Notes under the pieces: generated by a model
Seen by the model: only the letters and a program-made list of their open reading frames with translations
Database searches by the model: none
Told to the model about the DNA's origin: nothing
Shown here: positions 1-9,705 of the stretch, piece after piece
Layout of the letters: each line of letters opens with the position of its first letter
Position numbering within the stretch: position 1 is the stretch's first letter
Made by a program: the position numbers and the translations under genes
Assembly (NCBI RefSeq): GCF_000286835.2
Contig: NZ_AJYD02000003.1
Location: 1,255-65,254, forward strand
Length of the DNA: 64,000 nt
Source of the DNA: Enterovibrio norvegicus FF-33
GTDB taxonomy: Bacteria; Pseudomonadota; Gammaproteobacteria; Enterobacterales; Vibrionaceae
Direction of reading: 5' to 3'

Positions 1-26
1 CAGCGGCTTAACTCGCCGTGTTCCGT

Positions 27-90
27 GTCGATGGGCCGCATTATAGAGACTTCGAACTGCTTGGCAATAGCTAATTTCAAAAAACTTAAT
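27..90 (-). promoter_or_regulatory. Stringent-type stable RNA promoter, probably rRNA operon P1
   Basis: Read on the minus strand there is a -35 TTGCCA (62-67), a 16-bp spacer and a perfect -10 TATAAT (40-45), followed by a GC-rich discriminator GCGGCCC. An AT-rich, UP-element-like stretch lies upstream (68-90). This is the layout of growth-rate-regulated rRNA P1 promoters. Transcription leaves the window at base 1, so the transcribed gene is not visible; an rRNA operon is the best guess and a tRNA operon the alternative. Confidence 0.6.
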
Positions 91-274
91 AAAACAGGCC
101 TAACCGTTTAAATTTGCATCATAACGGTCAAAACTGACTATTTATTACTCTATTTTCAGTTGTTTTTCATCAAGTTTTCTTTCTTGAAGCACAATAGAAC
201 CCCTTTGCTTCTTTGATATATCGTAATTGCCTGTCTTCAATATCACCTCGCACCCAGTTTTGAACGTTTGGTTC

Positions 275-320
275 ATGTAGATGTAGATGTAGATGTAGAT
301 GTAGATGTAGATGTAGATGT
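275..320. repeat. Hexanucleotide microsatellite (ATGTAG)7.7
   Basis: Seven perfect tandem copies of ATGTAG run from 275 to 316, followed by a partial ATGT. It lies between the stable RNA promoter and tRNA-Leu and not in any plausible gene. Copy number should vary by slipped-strand mispairing. No further gene is seen in 91-393. Confidence 0.95.
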
Positions 321-393
321 CATGTCATACAGCGTAATGAGGGAATCAAGAGTAACAATGAGAACGACCACCAAATACTGTTGTTTCTCTATA

Positions 394-560
394 TATACCC
401 AAACAACCTCAAGATGCTTGTTCAGCGAGAGTTTGTAGGCTGTCAGGCACGGCGTTGGTTTGGAAACATAGTCGCTCTACGTTGAAAATTAGTAACAAAG
501 CATGGCGGCCAACAAAACTCGCCCTTTGGGAGCCTCTCATCTTGAGGTTGCTTGGGTATA
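394..560. mobile_element. MITE-like element with 23-bp terminal inverted repeats
   Basis: The 23 bp at 394-416 and those at 538-560 are inverted copies with one mismatch, enclosing 121 bp with no convincing ORF. The 394-416 sequence also occurs once, exactly inverted, at 42086-42108 in front of cca. This marks a dispersed, non-autonomous repeat. No transposase is present in the window, so any mobilising enzyme would act in trans. No clear target duplication beyond TA can be defined. Confidence 0.6.
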
Positions 561-628
561 GAGGGATTAATAGAAAGTAGAAGATGACGGTGAAACAAAG
601 GAGGGAGAAAATTTGGAAATGCTAGAAC

Positions 629-660
629 GAAAAAAGCCTTAGTCTTTCGACTAAGGCTTT
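629..660 (-). terminator. Rho-independent terminator of tRNA-Leu
   Basis: A 10-bp perfect stem (635-644 with 649-658) around a TTTC loop is followed on the minus strand by a U-run (629-634). It lies 10 bp past the tRNA 3' end. Confidence 0.85.
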
Positions 661-669
661 CTCGGAATT

Positions 670-754
670 TGGTGCCCGAGGTCGGACTTGAACCGACACT
701 CCTTTCGGAAACGGATTTTGAATCCGTCGTGTATACCAATTTCACCACTCGGGC
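670..754 (-). tRNA. tRNA-Leu(CAA)
   Basis: On the minus strand the gene starts GCCCGAG and ends CTCGGGC-A-CCA, giving a 7-bp acceptor stem with an encoded CCA. The anticodon loop TTCAAAA gives anticodon CAA, and the long variable arm and 85-nt length are those of a class II leucine tRNA. It reads UUG codons. A single-gene transcription unit is likely because promoter and terminator flank it closely. Confidence 0.95.
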
Positions 755-765
755 AAGTGCGGCCA

Positions 766-793
766 ATTATACGCATGCCGAACAACGACGCAA
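766..793 (-). promoter_or_regulatory. Promoter of tRNA-Leu
   Basis: A minus-strand -10 TATAAT (766-771) and a -35 TTGCGT (788-793) are spaced by 16 bp, 12 bp upstream of the tRNA 5' end. Confidence 0.7.
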
Positions 794-936
794 GTACATA
801 AATAGAAAAAAATGTTCAACCGTTTCTTTTTTCGCCATCCTGGTAAATAAACATGCAATTTGACCCATTTTTCTCCATTCACCCTTATCGATAAGGCTGT
901 TAAACTGCACGCATTACTCATTATTAGGACAGCAAC

Positions 937-1413
937 ATGTCTCAATCCTCTGTTCAGTTCAGTGTGCCTAAAGGCGCGAGCTTCTTTCGTCGTATGGGCG
1001 CATGGCTTTATGACCTTCTCGTACTCGTCGCCGTTGAAATGCTTGCTATCGGCCTGGTTGTTGGTGGTTTCGCCATTGCGATGCAATTTGGGCTTTCAAT
1101 AGAAGGTTACGTGGACGTGGGAGATTACCTGACTCGCAACCCTATGATCAGTCCTTTCTTTACTCTCTATGTATTTGCAATTGCTGCGGGATTTTATGGC
1201 TACTTTTGGTCTAAAGCAGGTCAGACCGTTGGAATGAAAGCATGGAAGCTTAAACTTGTGAGTGAATTTGGTGGAAACCTCACCTTCACTCAGGCGCTAA
1301 TACGAATGGCGACTGCTTGTTTGGGTGCGGGTAATCTATTCACCTTATTTGATCGAAACAATCGTGCATTTCAAGATCACTTCTCAAACAGCCAAATGCT
1401 CAAGATCGACTAA
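937..1413 (+). CDS. RDD family integral membrane protein
   Basis: This 158-residue protein has the RDD-family pattern: an Arg near residue 19 before the first hydrophobic helix (about 26-50), a second helix around 72-92, and a C-terminal stretch with a conserved Gly-Met-Lys (MKAWKLKL, about 100-107) and DRNNRAFQDH near the end. RDD proteins are small membrane proteins of mostly unknown function; some are linked to ion or organic solute transport. It converges with lptG across a palindromic terminator and is conserved beside lptFG in Vibrio as far as I recall. No substrate can be assigned. The ATG lies 9 nt after an AGGA ribosome site. Confidence 0.85.
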   Translation: MSQSSVQFSVPKGASFFRRMGAWLYDLLVLVAVEMLAIGLVVGGFAIAMQFGLSIEGYVDVGDYLTRNPMISPFFTLYVFAIAAGFYGYFWSKAGQTVGMKAWKLKLVSEFGGNLTFTQALIRMATACLGAGNLFTLFDRNNRAFQDHFSNSQMLKID

Positions 1414-1427
1414 GTTTCATCATATCG

Positions 1428-1475
1428 TTTGATATAAGAAGAGGGAGCCCATGGGCTCCCTCTTCTTATATCAAA
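1428..1475. terminator. Bidirectional terminator, 48-bp perfect palindrome
   Basis: Bases 1428-1451 are the exact reverse complement of 1452-1475, centred on CATG. The stem is GC-rich in the middle and ends in AAA/TTT. It lies between the convergent RDD and lptG genes and would terminate both. Confidence 0.85.
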
Positions 1476-1494
1476 TAAATTTATCGCCTAGCAT

Positions 1495-2568
1495 CTATAA
1501 CTTTCTATTGAGTAAGTAAAGTGTCACACCGACAAACGCTAAACTGGGGGCAACGGCACCAAAGAAGGGCGGTAAGTTATAGACTAAGGTTAACGGCCCA
1601 AACACTTCATTTGATATATAGAAGGAAAAACCAAAAATAACACCGGATAGCACGCGTGCGCCCATGGTCACCGTACGTAGTGGGCCGAAAACAAAGCTCA
1701 GCGCCAACAGCATCATTACACCGATAGACAGCGGCTGCAGTACCTTTCGCCACAGAGCAAGTTCATAGCGAGTCGCATCCTGTTTCGATGCCTTCAAGTA
1801 TTCGACGTAACTGTATACACCACTGAGTGATAACTCTTCTGGTTTCACCGTTACGATGGAAAGCTTCTCAGGTGTCAGCGTCGTTTTCCAGGCTAACTGA
1901 TCTTCTTTGGTTTCACTGATTTTAATCGGGCCTTCAAAGTGAGTGACGGTGACATTGTTTAGCATCCAACTATCTTTATCCAGATAAGCCCCGCTATCCG
2001 CAAACACCATGCTTTTGAGTACTTGGTTGTCGTCAAACTTCCAAATATTCACGCCAGTCAGTGACTCTTTCTGATCGGTTCGTGCAATATAAATAAAATC
2101 ACTGCCGTCTTTCGCCCAAACACCACTGCGAACAGACATGACGTTACCGCCTGATTTCGCGAACGTTCTCAGTTCACGTGCCGCTTTTTGGGCATCGGGT
2201 GCGCCCCACTGCCCTAATGCCAGCACCACCAGCATCAATGGCATTGCCGTTTTTAACACAGAAAGGCCAATATCTAGTTTGGAAAAACCCGAGGCCTGCA
2301 TTACCACCAGTTCCGAACTTGATGCCAATGAGCCAAGGCCAATCAATGCACCCAGTAATACCGCCATCGGGAAAAACATCTCAATATCGCGCGGCATGCT
2401 CAACATGACATATTGCACAGCCGTCATCATGGTGAAAACACCATCACCCACTGAGCGTAGCTGTTCAACAAACTTGATAATGGCCGAAAGCCCCACCAAG
2501 GTTGCCAAACACAACGACGTTGTCGCAATAATCGTGCGCCCAATGTAAAGGTCGAGGATCTTAAACAT
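1495..2568 (-). CDS. lptG: LPS export ABC transporter permease LptG
   Basis: LptG (357 aa) is one of the two inner-membrane permeases that, with the ATPase LptB2 and LptF, pull lipopolysaccharide out of the inner membrane and feed it into the LptC-A-D bridge. Three N-terminal hydrophobic helices (about 13-35, 60-90, 95-118), a periplasmic jellyroll-like domain (about 125-265) and three C-terminal helices (about 275-352) give the family architecture at the usual length. The start overlaps the stop of lptF by one base (TAATG), implying translational coupling. lptB, lptA and lptC are not nearby, as is usual. Confidence 0.95.
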   Translation of the reverse strand: MFKILDLYIGRTIIATTSLCLATLVGLSAIIKFVEQLRSVGDGVFTMMTAVQYVMLSMPRDIEMFFPMAVLLGALIGLGSLASSSELVVMQASGFSKLDIGLSVLKTAMPLMLVVLALGQWGAPDAQKAARELRTFAKSGGNVMSVRSGVWAKDGSDFIYIARTDQKESLTGVNIWKFDDNQVLKSMVFADSGAYLDKDSWMLNNVTVTHFEGPIKISETKEDQLAWKTTLTPEKLSIVTVKPEELSLSGVYSYVEYLKASKQDATRYELALWRKVLQPLSIGVMMLLALSFVFGPLRTVTMGARVLSGVIFGFSFYISNEVFGPLTLVYNLPPFFGAVAPSLAFVGVTLYLLNRKL

Positions 2569-3668
2569 TAGCCGGTCCTCCTCAATCGATATCTCAACTT
2601 ACGCATGGGTAATGTGTCCCAGCTAATCAGCCCAATAGCCACCAACAATGCCAGTAAGTTGATACTCCAAAGACCGATTTCAGGCCGCAGGTTTCCTTCT
2701 TCTATTGCCGATTTAGCCGCGCTTATTGCAAGGAAGTAAGTCAGATATATCAATACCGCAGGGAAAAGTTTTGCAAAGCGCCCCTGTCGAGGGTTCACCG
2801 CAGAGAGCGGCACAACGATCATTGTCATTAACGGGATACACAATACGAGAGCGATACGCCATTGCAACTCAGCCTTTGCTTGTGGCGACGACTCATTTAA
2901 CAGAGCAGGCGTCGGCATGGCATCCCAATCACGTTGTTTCTGGCGAACTTCGCGCTGGCCAATCAACACCTGATAATTGTCATAGTCGGTAATGGTGTAA
3001 TCCAGTCGAGTTGGTAAACCTTCATACCGGACACCGGTATTTAAATCCAATACCTGACGTCCATCTGGTAGCTCAGAAACAAAACCCTTTTCGGCAACAA
3101 TCACGTTTGGACGCATCGTATCGCGAGGCACAGGCTGGGCAATAAAGACGTTATGCAGATTCTGTCCGCTTTCCGTGATTTCATTAACAAAGACCACTGC
3201 CTGACCATCTGGTGTGGTTTGGATTTGCCCTTGCACGAGAAGCTCAAGACCAGAATCAGATTCCAGGCTTTCCATCACCTTAATTTCTTTGTCATTCGCC
3301 CAAGGCGTCAGCCACAGTGCATTAAATGCCGCAACAGCCCCTGTCAACAACGCCAAATACAATGCCGCGTGGATCAGGAACTTGTTCCCAATCCCCGTCG
3401 CATTCATCACGGTAATCTCACTTTCAGCATAAAGACGGCCAAAAGTGATCAAAATCCCGATATAAAGGCTAAGTGGCAACATCAACATTGCCATCGATGG
3501 CATGTAAAGACCGGCCAGTGTTAACACATCACTACCCGGAATTGAGCCATCTGTAGCGTTTGCCAGCACACGTATGAACTTCTGACTAAAAAAGACCAGA
3601 AAAAGCACAAACAACACAGCGAGTTGCGTTTTCACTGTCTCTCGGATCAAATACCGAACAATAATCAC
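2568..3668 (-). CDS. lptF: LPS export ABC transporter permease LptF
   Basis: LptF (366 aa) pairs with LptG in the LptB2FG LPS extractor. It shows three N-terminal membrane helices (about 14-32, 50-78, 100-122), a central periplasmic domain and three C-terminal helices ending in a basic tail. The N-terminal pattern MIIVRYLIRET is typical of the family. It is first in the lptFG unit and divergent from pepA; the 193-bp gap between them must hold both promoters, an arrangement conserved from E. coli to Vibrio. Confidence 0.95.
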   Translation of the reverse strand: MIIVRYLIRETVKTQLAVLFVLFLVFFSQKFIRVLANATDGSIPGSDVLTLAGLYMPSMAMLMLPLSLYIGILITFGRLYAESEITVMNATGIGNKFLIHAALYLALLTGAVAAFNALWLTPWANDKEIKVMESLESDSGLELLVQGQIQTTPDGQAVVFVNEITESGQNLHNVFIAQPVPRDTMRPNVIVAEKGFVSELPDGRQVLDLNTGVRYEGLPTRLDYTITDYDNYQVLIGQREVRQKQRDWDAMPTPALLNESSPQAKAELQWRIALVLCIPLMTMIVVPLSAVNPRQGRFAKLFPAVLIYLTYFLAISAAKSAIEEGNLRPEIGLWSINLLALLVAIGLISWDTLPMRKLRYRLRRTG

Positions 3669-3861
3669 GGTGTTTTACCTTTAGAAAACTTGTTTTTTTA
3701 CTCGAATCGCTATAGTTTTTGGGTAAATGAGTTATTTTTTAATCTTTCGGCCAAGTGTTGACCTGCTTAATTCAATTTACCTCGAACACGAAATCGAGTG
3801 CCAATAAAGCGGGCATTATCCAACATTTAGCCTCACTTGTCTTTAGGATGTAGGAGTACGC

Positions 3862-5370
3862 ATGGAGTTCAGTGTAAAAAGCGGGAGTCCCGAGAAGCAA
3901 CGTAGCGCGTGTATCGTAGTTGGTGTGTTTGAACCACGCCGTTTGTCTCCGGTGGCAGAACAACTCGATAAAATCAGCGATGGGTACATTAGTAGCCTTT
4001 TGCGCCGCGGAGATCTCGAAGGAAAGCCTGGCCAGATGCTGCTACTGCATCACGTTCCTAATGTACTTTCTGAGCGAGTGTTGTTGGTTGGTTGCGGTAA
4101 AGAGCGTGAACTCGGTGAGCGTCAATATAAAGAAATTATCAAGAACACCATCAACACGCTTAACGAAACTGGCTCAATGGAAGCGGTCTGCTTCCTGACC
4201 GAATTGCACGTAAAAGGTCGCGACACGTACTGGAAAGTTCGTCAAGCAGTAGAAAGCACCAAAGACAGCCTCTACACCTTCAATCAATTCAAGAGTGTGA
4301 AACCGGAAACCCGTCGTCCACTTCGTAAATTGGTATTCAATGTACCTACCCGTCGCGAGCTAAACCTAGGTGAGCGCGCGATTACCCATGGTCTCGCTGT
4401 TGCGTCTGGCGTTAAAGCGTGTAAAGACCTTGGCAACATGCCACCAAACGTAGCAAACCCTGCATACCTTGCCTCTCAAGCGCGCCGTTTGGCAGATGAC
4501 TTCGATAAAGTCAGCACCAAGATCATCGGCGAACAAGAGATGAAAGAGCTAGGCATGACATCTTACTTAGCCGTTGGCCAAGGCTCACGTAACGAATCGA
4601 TGATGTCAATCATGGAGTACAAAGGCCATCCAGACCCTGATGCCAAACCAATTATCTTGGTTGGTAAAGGTTTGACCTTTGACGCTGGCGGTATTTCTCT
4701 GAAGCCACCAGCCAGCATGGACGAAATGAAGTACGACATGTGTGGTGCAGCATCGGTATTTGGCGCAATGAAGTCGCTAGCAAAACTTGAGCTACCAATC
4801 AATGTTATTGGTGTCTTAGCAGGTTGTGAAAACATGCCAGATGGCAATGCTTACCGCCCTGGCGACATTGTGACAACCATGTCAGGTCAAACCGTTGAAG
4901 TATTGAATACCGATGCTGAAGGCCGTTTGGTGTTATGTGATGCGCTGACATATGTAGAACGTTACGAACCAGAATGTGTGGTTGACGTCGCTACGTTGAC
5001 CGGTGCTTGTATTGTTGCACTAAGTCATCACATCAGTGGCTTGTTATCCAATCACAATCCGCTGGCGCATGAAATTGTCAACGCCTCAGAGCAAGCCGGT
5101 GACCGTGCATGGCGTCTGCCAATGACCGAAGAGTATCAAGAACAGCTGAAGAGCCCATTTGCCGATATGGCCAACATTGGTTCACCGGGTGGTGGCACTA
5201 TCGTTGCTGGTTGTTTCCTCTCACGCTTTGCAAAGAAATATAACTGGGCGCACCTTGATGTTGCTGGTACATCTTTTAAAGGTGGAGCCAACAAAGGGGC
5301 GACAGGTCGCCCTGTCCCATTGCTTGTTCAGTTCTTACTGAACCGCTCTGGCCTGGAGACGGTGGAGTAA
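3862..5370 (+). CDS. pepA: Leucyl aminopeptidase PepA (M17), multifunctional
   Basis: This 502-residue protein is a cytoplasmic, two-metal hexameric aminopeptidase that removes N-terminal Leu and other residues. The M17 signature NTDAEGRL is at 349-356, and the metal-binding Lys/Asp stretch [11 protein letters not shown] lies just upstream (about 268-278). In E. coli PepA is also a DNA-binding accessory factor for XerCD recombination and a pyrimidine-dependent repressor of carAB; that is family knowledge, not visible here. Its occurrence in the same region as pyrBI and argF is suggestive only. The gene is divergent from lptF and ends in its own terminator. Confidence 0.96.
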   Translation: MEFSVKSGSPEKQRSACIVVGVFEPRRLSPVAEQLDKISDGYISSLLRRGDLEGKPGQMLLLHHVPNVLSERVLLVGCGKERELGERQYKEIIKNTINTLNETGSMEAVCFLTELHVKGRDTYWKVRQAVESTKDSLYTFNQFKSVKPETRRPLRKLVFNVPTRRELNLGERAITHGLAVASGVKACKDLGNMPPNVANPAYLASQARRLADDFDKVSTKIIGEQEMKELGMTSYLAVGQGSRNESMMSIMEYKGHPDPDAKPIILVGKGLTFDAGGISLKPPASMDEMKYDMCGAASVFGAMKSLAKLELPINVIGVLAGCENMPDGNAYRPGDIVTTMSGQTVEVLNTDAEGRLVLCDALTYVERYEPECVVDVATLTGACIVALSHHISGLLSNHNPLAHEIVNASEQAGDRAWRLPMTEEYQEQLKSPFADMANIGSPGGGTIVAGCFLSRFAKKYNWAHLDVAGTSFKGGANKGATGRPVPLLVQFLLNRSGLETVE

Positions 5371-5387
5371 AACTTCACAACATCGAC

Positions 5388-5414
5388 AAGGAGGCTAAAC
5401 AGCCTCCTTTTTTT
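5388..5414 (+). terminator. Terminator of pepA
   Basis: A 9-bp stem AAGGAGGCT/AGCCTCCTT with an AAAC loop is followed by a T-run. Confidence 0.85.
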
Positions 5415-5513
5415 CGTTTGTCATGTCATTAGCCAAAGAAAAAGCGATGGATTTTCAGGCAAGCTAACCGCAAACTTAACCGCATTAATTCGCCGTTTAA
5501 TAGAGAAACTCAC

Positions 5514-5963
5514 ATGGCATTGGCAACCTTCTATTTATTGGATGACACCCATACAGATCCCCAGCGCTGTATGGTAGAAAAAGCCGGCCAACTTTCAGCG
5601 CTTTTTAGTCAACAAGGTATGAAGGTTTACATTTCGGCGAACGATAAATCTCAAGCGGAAAGCGTCGACGAATACCTTTGGCAACAGTCACCGGATAACT
5701 TTGTCGCACACAATCTTGTGGGGGAAGGGCCGAGAGGCGGCGCGCAAGTTGAAATAGGCTGGGCAGGAGTCCGACATACCGGGCACAGAAATGTGCTGAT
5801 AAATCTGTCCGAAGAAGCAGCAATTTTTGCGCCTTCCTTTGCACAAGTGGTAGACTTCGTGCCTTGCGATGAAACTCTCAAGCAACAAGCGCGAGAGCGC
5901 TACAAAATTTACAGAATGGCTGGGCGTCAAATGCGAACCCTCGCCATTGATGACATGTCCTAA
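5514..5963 (+). CDS. holC: DNA polymerase III chi subunit
   Basis: Chi (149 aa) belongs to the clamp-loader complex and links the replisome to single-strand binding protein through the SSB C-terminal tail. The N-terminus MALATFYLLDD and a Rossmann-like fold of alternating strands and helices match the family, and length is normal. It lies 27 bp upstream of valS, the conserved pepA-holC-valS order, so holC and valS are probably cotranscribed. Confidence 0.93.
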   Translation: MALATFYLLDDTHTDPQRCMVEKAGQLSALFSQQGMKVYISANDKSQAESVDEYLWQQSPDNFVAHNLVGEGPRGGAQVEIGWAGVRHTGHRNVLINLSEEAAIFAPSFAQVVDFVPCDETLKQQARERYKIYRMAGRQMRTLAIDDMS

Positions 5964-5990
5964 ATCTCACACTGATCCGTCAAGAGCGCT

Positions 5991-8876
5991 ATGGAAAAGA
6001 CATACAACCCAACATCAATTGAAAAGGCGCTGTACCAGCGCTGGGAAGAGGCTGGTTATTTTAAGCCTCACGGTGATACATCAAAAGATGCATACAGCAT
6101 CATGATCCCACCACCCAATGTCACCGGCAGCCTGCACATGGGTCACGCGTTCCAAGATACCATCATGGACACCTTGATCCGTTGCGAGCGTATGAAAGGC
6201 AAAAACACCCTTTGGCAGGTAGGTACCGATCACGCAGGTATCGCCACGCAAATGGTTGTTGAGCGCAAGATCGCGGCAGAAGAAGGCAAGACTAAGCACG
6301 ATTACGGTCGTGATGCCTTCATCGATAAGATCTGGGAATGGAAGAACGAATCTGGTGGCACCATCACCAAACAGCTTCGTCGCCTTGGCGCATCTGTCGA
6401 TTGGGATCGTGAACGTTTCACCATGGATGACGGTTTATCAAATGCCGTTCAAGAAGTGTTCGTCCGTCTTTTCCAAGAAGATCTGATCTATCGCGGCAAG
6501 CGACTGGTTAACTGGGATCCAAAACTGCACACCGCCATTTCAGACCTAGAAGTCGAAAACAAAGACGTCAAAGGCTACATGTGGCATTTCCGTTACCCAT
6601 TAGCGGATGGCGTGAAAACGGCTGATGGCAAAGACTACATTGTTGTCGCAACCACTCGTCCAGAAACCATGCTGGGTGATACGGGTGTTGCCGTTAACCC
6701 TGAAGATCCGCGTTACAAAGATCTGATCGGCAAAGAAATCATGCTTCCGATTGTTGGCCGTCGCATCCCAATCTTAGGCGATGAGCACGCAGACATGGAG
6801 AAAGGCACAGGCTGTGTGAAAATCACCCCTGCGCATGACTTCAATGACTATGAAGTCGGCAAACGCCACCAGCTGCCAATGATAAACATTTTGACCTTCA
6901 ATGCTGACATCCGTGACAGCGCTGAAGTGTTTAGCACCAACGGCGAATCAAGCGACGCTTACAGCAGTGAGCTGCCAGAAGCATACCGTGGCATGGAGCG
7001 CTTCGCCGCGCGTAAAGCCATCGTTGCTGAACTTGATAGCCTTGGCCTGCTAGAAGAAATTAAAGACCACGACCTTACCGTGCCTTACGGTGACCGTGGT
7101 GGTGTGGTTATCGAACCAATGCTGACCGACCAATGGTACGTACGCGCAGCAACACTGGCGCAGCCAGCGGTTGAAGCCGTCGAGAATGGCGACATTCAAT
7201 TCGTGCCTAAGCAATACGAAAACATGTACTTCTCTTGGATGCGTGACATTCAAGATTGGTGTATCTCTCGCCAGCTTTGGTGGGGACACCGCATTCCTGC
7301 ATGGTATGACAACGACGGTAACGTCTATGTTGGCCGCAACGAAGAAGAAGTGCGTGAGCAAAATAACCTTGCACCCGTGGTTGTGCTTCGCCAAGACGAC
7401 GATGTGCTTGATACCTGGTTCTCATCTGCATTGTGGACATTTGGTACACAAGGTTGGCCTGAGCAAACGCCTGATCTAAAAACCTTCCACCCGTCTGACG
7501 TGTTGGTAACAGGTTTCGACATCATCTTTTTCTGGGTTGCTCGCATGATCATGATGACCATGCACTTCTGTAAAGACGAAGATGGCAAAGCGCAAGTGCC
7601 ATTCAAAACCGTTTATGTCACCGGTCTTATCCGTGATGAAAACGGCGATAAGATGTCGAAATCAAAGGGTAACGTCCTTGACCCAATCGACATGATTGAC
7701 GGTATCGGCCTTGAAGAGTTAGTTGAAAAGCGTTGTGGCAACATGATGCAGCCTCAACTTGCTGCCAAGATTGAAAAGAACACACGCAAAGCCTTTGAAG
7801 GTGGCATTGAACCTTACGGTACAGATGCACTGCGTTTCACCCTAGCAGCCATGGCATCAACAGGCCGTGACATCAACTGGGACATGAAGCGCCTTGAAGG
7901 TTACCGTAACTTCTGTAACAAGCTATGGAACGCAAGCCGTTACGTGCTGATGAATGCAGAAGACCAAGATTGCGGAACCTCTTTGTCTAAAGAGCAGCGC
8001 GCTGCGATGGAATTCTCACTGGCAGACAAATGGATTGAGTCTCAATTCCAACTGGCAGCGAAAGATTTCAACGCACACATCGAGAACTTCCGTCTGGATA
8101 TGGCAGCCAACACGCTGTACGAATTCATCTGGAACCAATTCTGTGACTGGTACCTAGAACTGACCAAACCTGTTCTTTGGAAAGGCACAGAAGCGCAACA
8201 GCAAGCGACGCGCTTCACACTGATCACTGTGCTTGAGAAGACATTACGTCTTGCTCACCCAGTACTGCCATATATCACCGAGTCTATTTGGCAGAGCGTT
8301 AAGCCATTGGTTGAAGGTATTGATGCAGCTAACTTTGATGAAACCATTATGCTGCAAGCATTGCCGCAGTATGATGAAGCACAGTTTGATGCAGATGCCT
8401 TGGCAGACATTGAGTGGGTGAAAGCCTTCATCACCTCAATTCGTAACCTGCGTGCAGAATATGATATAGCGCCAAGCAAACCGTTGGATGTCATGCTGAA
8501 AGCCGCCGATGATAAAGACATCGCGCGCGTGGAAGCAAGCAAACAAGTACTGATGTCTCTCGCTAAGCTTGAAGACATTCGTGTACTGACATCAGGTGAA
8601 GAAACCCCAGCATGTGCGACAGCACTTGTGGGTAAATCTACCCTAATGATCCCAATGGCAGGCCTCATCGATAAAGATGAAGAGCTAGCGCGTCTAGATA
8701 AAGAAATTGCCAAGACACAAGGCGAAATCAAACGTATCTCTGGCAAGCTGAGCAATCAAGGTTTCGTGGCTAAAGCGCCAGAAGCGGTTGTTGAAGCAGA
8801 GCGTGCGAAACTAGACGGTTACCACGAAACACTGGTGAAACTGGAAGAACAGAAAGCGATCATCGCTGCACTGTAA
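5991..8876 (+). CDS. valS: Valyl-tRNA synthetase
   Basis: ValS (961 aa) is the class I synthetase that charges tRNA-Val in the cytoplasm. The HIGH-type motif HMGH is at 49-52, the KMSKS loop at 554-558, and a long CP1 editing domain with the [11 protein letters not shown] motif (about 222-232) hydrolyses mischarged Thr-tRNA. The C-terminal anticodon-binding domain is followed by the coiled-coil arm typical of ValS (about 890-961, rich in Glu and Lys). All catalytic motifs are intact. It is the last gene of the unit, closed by a strong terminator. Confidence 0.97.
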   Translation: MEKTYNPTSIEKALYQRWEEAGYFKPHGDTSKDAYSIMIPPPNVTGSLHMGHAFQDTIMDTLIRCERMKGKNTLWQVGTDHAGIATQMVVERKIAAEEGKTKHDYGRDAFIDKIWEWKNESGGTITKQLRRLGASVDWDRERFTMDDGLSNAVQEVFVRLFQEDLIYRGKRLVNWDPKLHTAISDLEVENKDVKGYMWHFRYPLADGVKTADGKDYIVVATTRPETMLGDTGVAVNPEDPRYKDLIGKEIMLPIVGRRIPILGDEHADMEKGTGCVKITPAHDFNDYEVGKRHQLPMINILTFNADIRDSAEVFSTNGESSDAYSSELPEAYRGMERFAARKAIVAELDSLGLLEEIKDHDLTVPYGDRGGVVIEPMLTDQWYVRAATLAQPAVEAVENGDIQFVPKQYENMYFSWMRDIQDWCISRQLWWGHRIPAWYDNDGNVYVGRNEEEVREQNNLAPVVVLRQDDDVLDTWFSSALWTFGTQGWPEQTPDLKTFHPSDVLVTGFDIIFFWVARMIMMTMHFCKDEDGKAQVPFKTVYVTGLIRDENGDKMSKSKGNVLDPIDMIDGIGLEELVEKRCGNMMQPQLAAKIEKNTRKAFEGGIEPYGTDALRFTLAAMASTGRDINWDMKRLEGYRNFCNKLWNASRYVLMNAEDQDCGTSLSKEQRAAMEFSLADKWIESQFQLAAKDFNAHIENFRLDMAANTLYEFIWNQFCDWYLELTKPVLWKGTEAQQQATRFTLITVLEKTLRLAHPVLPYITESIWQSVKPLVEGIDAANFDETIMLQALPQYDEAQFDADALADIEWVKAFITSIRNLRAEYDIAPSKPLDVMLKAADDKDIARVEASKQVLMSLAKLEDIRVLTSGEETPACATALVGKSTLMIPMAGLIDKDEELARLDKEIAKTQGEIKRISGKLSNQGFVAKAPEAVVEAERAKLDGYHETLVKLEEQKAIIAAL

Positions 8877-8903
8877 TTCAACGCTTCAAACGGTTTAACC
8901 AAT

Positions 8904-8936
8904 AAAAGGCTGACGAGTAATCGTCAGCCTTTTTTG
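8904..8936 (+). terminator. Terminator of valS
   Basis: A 12-bp stem with a GTAA tetraloop (8905-8916 with 8921-8932) is followed by a T-run. From 8937 to 9120 no gene is seen; two GATTCGA-type heptads lie at 8946-8959. Confidence 0.9.
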
Positions 8937-9121
8937 CATTTCAAGATTCGAGATTCGGTAAACAATTCTCACCCAATCAACGTCCATATCCCGTATAGCA
9001 GCAGATAAAGATAACCCTGCTCTAGTGGTTTGTTTCTTTGATTGATTTTCGCCTCGGTTCTTTACACATCGCCAATCAATAGGTTTAACCTATCAAAATA
9101 ATTCACAGAAAAGCCATTTAC

Positions 9122-9143
9122 AAATGAGAATTATTTGCAATAA
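9122..9143 (+). promoter_or_regulatory. Putative Fur box upstream of the DUF2061 gene
   Basis: The sequence AAATGAGAATTATTTGCAAT matches the Vibrio-type Fur operator (AATGANAATNATTNNCATT) at nearly all positions and lies about 35 bp before the start codon. This is where a repressor would block transcription. The call rests on motif resemblance only. Confidence 0.5.
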
Positions 9144-9178
9144 TGGATCTGTACCCATGAGGGATCTGAGGACCTATT

Positions 9179-9583
9179 ATGAAAAAGACCATGAGCTTTG
9201 CTGTCATTCACTTTACTGTTGCGTTTACTGTCGCTTATATCCTGACAGGCGATATTCTGATTGGTAGCTTGATTGCGATGATCGAGCCCATGGTCAATAC
9301 GGTTGCTTTTTACTTCCATGAAAAAGCTTGGGACAGCAAGCGCTTAAAGCGCACCATGAAAAATAACCCTGGCCGTAAAACAGCAAGCTTTGCGGTGATT
9401 CATTTCAGTGTCGCGTTTGGTGTGGTGTACGTGCTAACAGGCGATATCTTGATTGGTAGCGTGATGGCGATGATCGAGCCTTGTATCAATACCATGGCGT
9501 ATTACCTTCACGAGCGTGTTTGGCAGAAAAAAGAAGCGTTTCGTATGATGCAATGTCGCCACAATCACTCTGTCACCGCATAA
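9179..9583 (+). CDS. Tandem DUF2061 membrane protein
   Basis: This 134-residue protein is built from two near-identical halves, residues 6-51 and 70-115, each beginning SFAVIHF and containing GDILIGS and AMIEP...NT. Each half is one DUF2061 unit with two hydrophobic stretches, so four membrane helices are likely. DUF2061 is a domain of unknown function; many family members have a single copy, so this is a gene-internal duplication. A GAGGA ribosome site precedes the ATG. A Fur-like box suggests iron control. A weak stem-loop (9605-9623) follows. No function is claimed. Confidence 0.85.
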   Translation: MKKTMSFAVIHFTVAFTVAYILTGDILIGSLIAMIEPMVNTVAFYFHEKAWDSKRLKRTMKNNPGRKTASFAVIHFSVAFGVVYVLTGDILIGSVMAMIEPCINTMAYYLHERVWQKKEAFRMMQCRHNHSVTA

Positions 9584-9705
9584 CACCTCATCAAAAATAA
9601 CAGGGCAGCTGAGGCTGCTCTCTTTGTCACTGATACCCCCTAACGTCTCTTCCCTCTTCAGTTTGTTGAATCAACGCAGTCATTTTTATTTTGGTTAAAA
9701 ATACT

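Noticed and set aside
443-766. A 107-codon minus-strand ORF over tRNA-Leu and the MITE-like element.
   Set aside because: It overlaps the tRNA and the inverted repeat, has no ribosome site and no recognisable protein character.
8255-8755. A 166-codon minus-strand ORF within valS, rich in Ser and Ala.
   Set aside because: It lies antisense to the valS anticodon-binding and coiled-coil region with no promoter or ribosome site.
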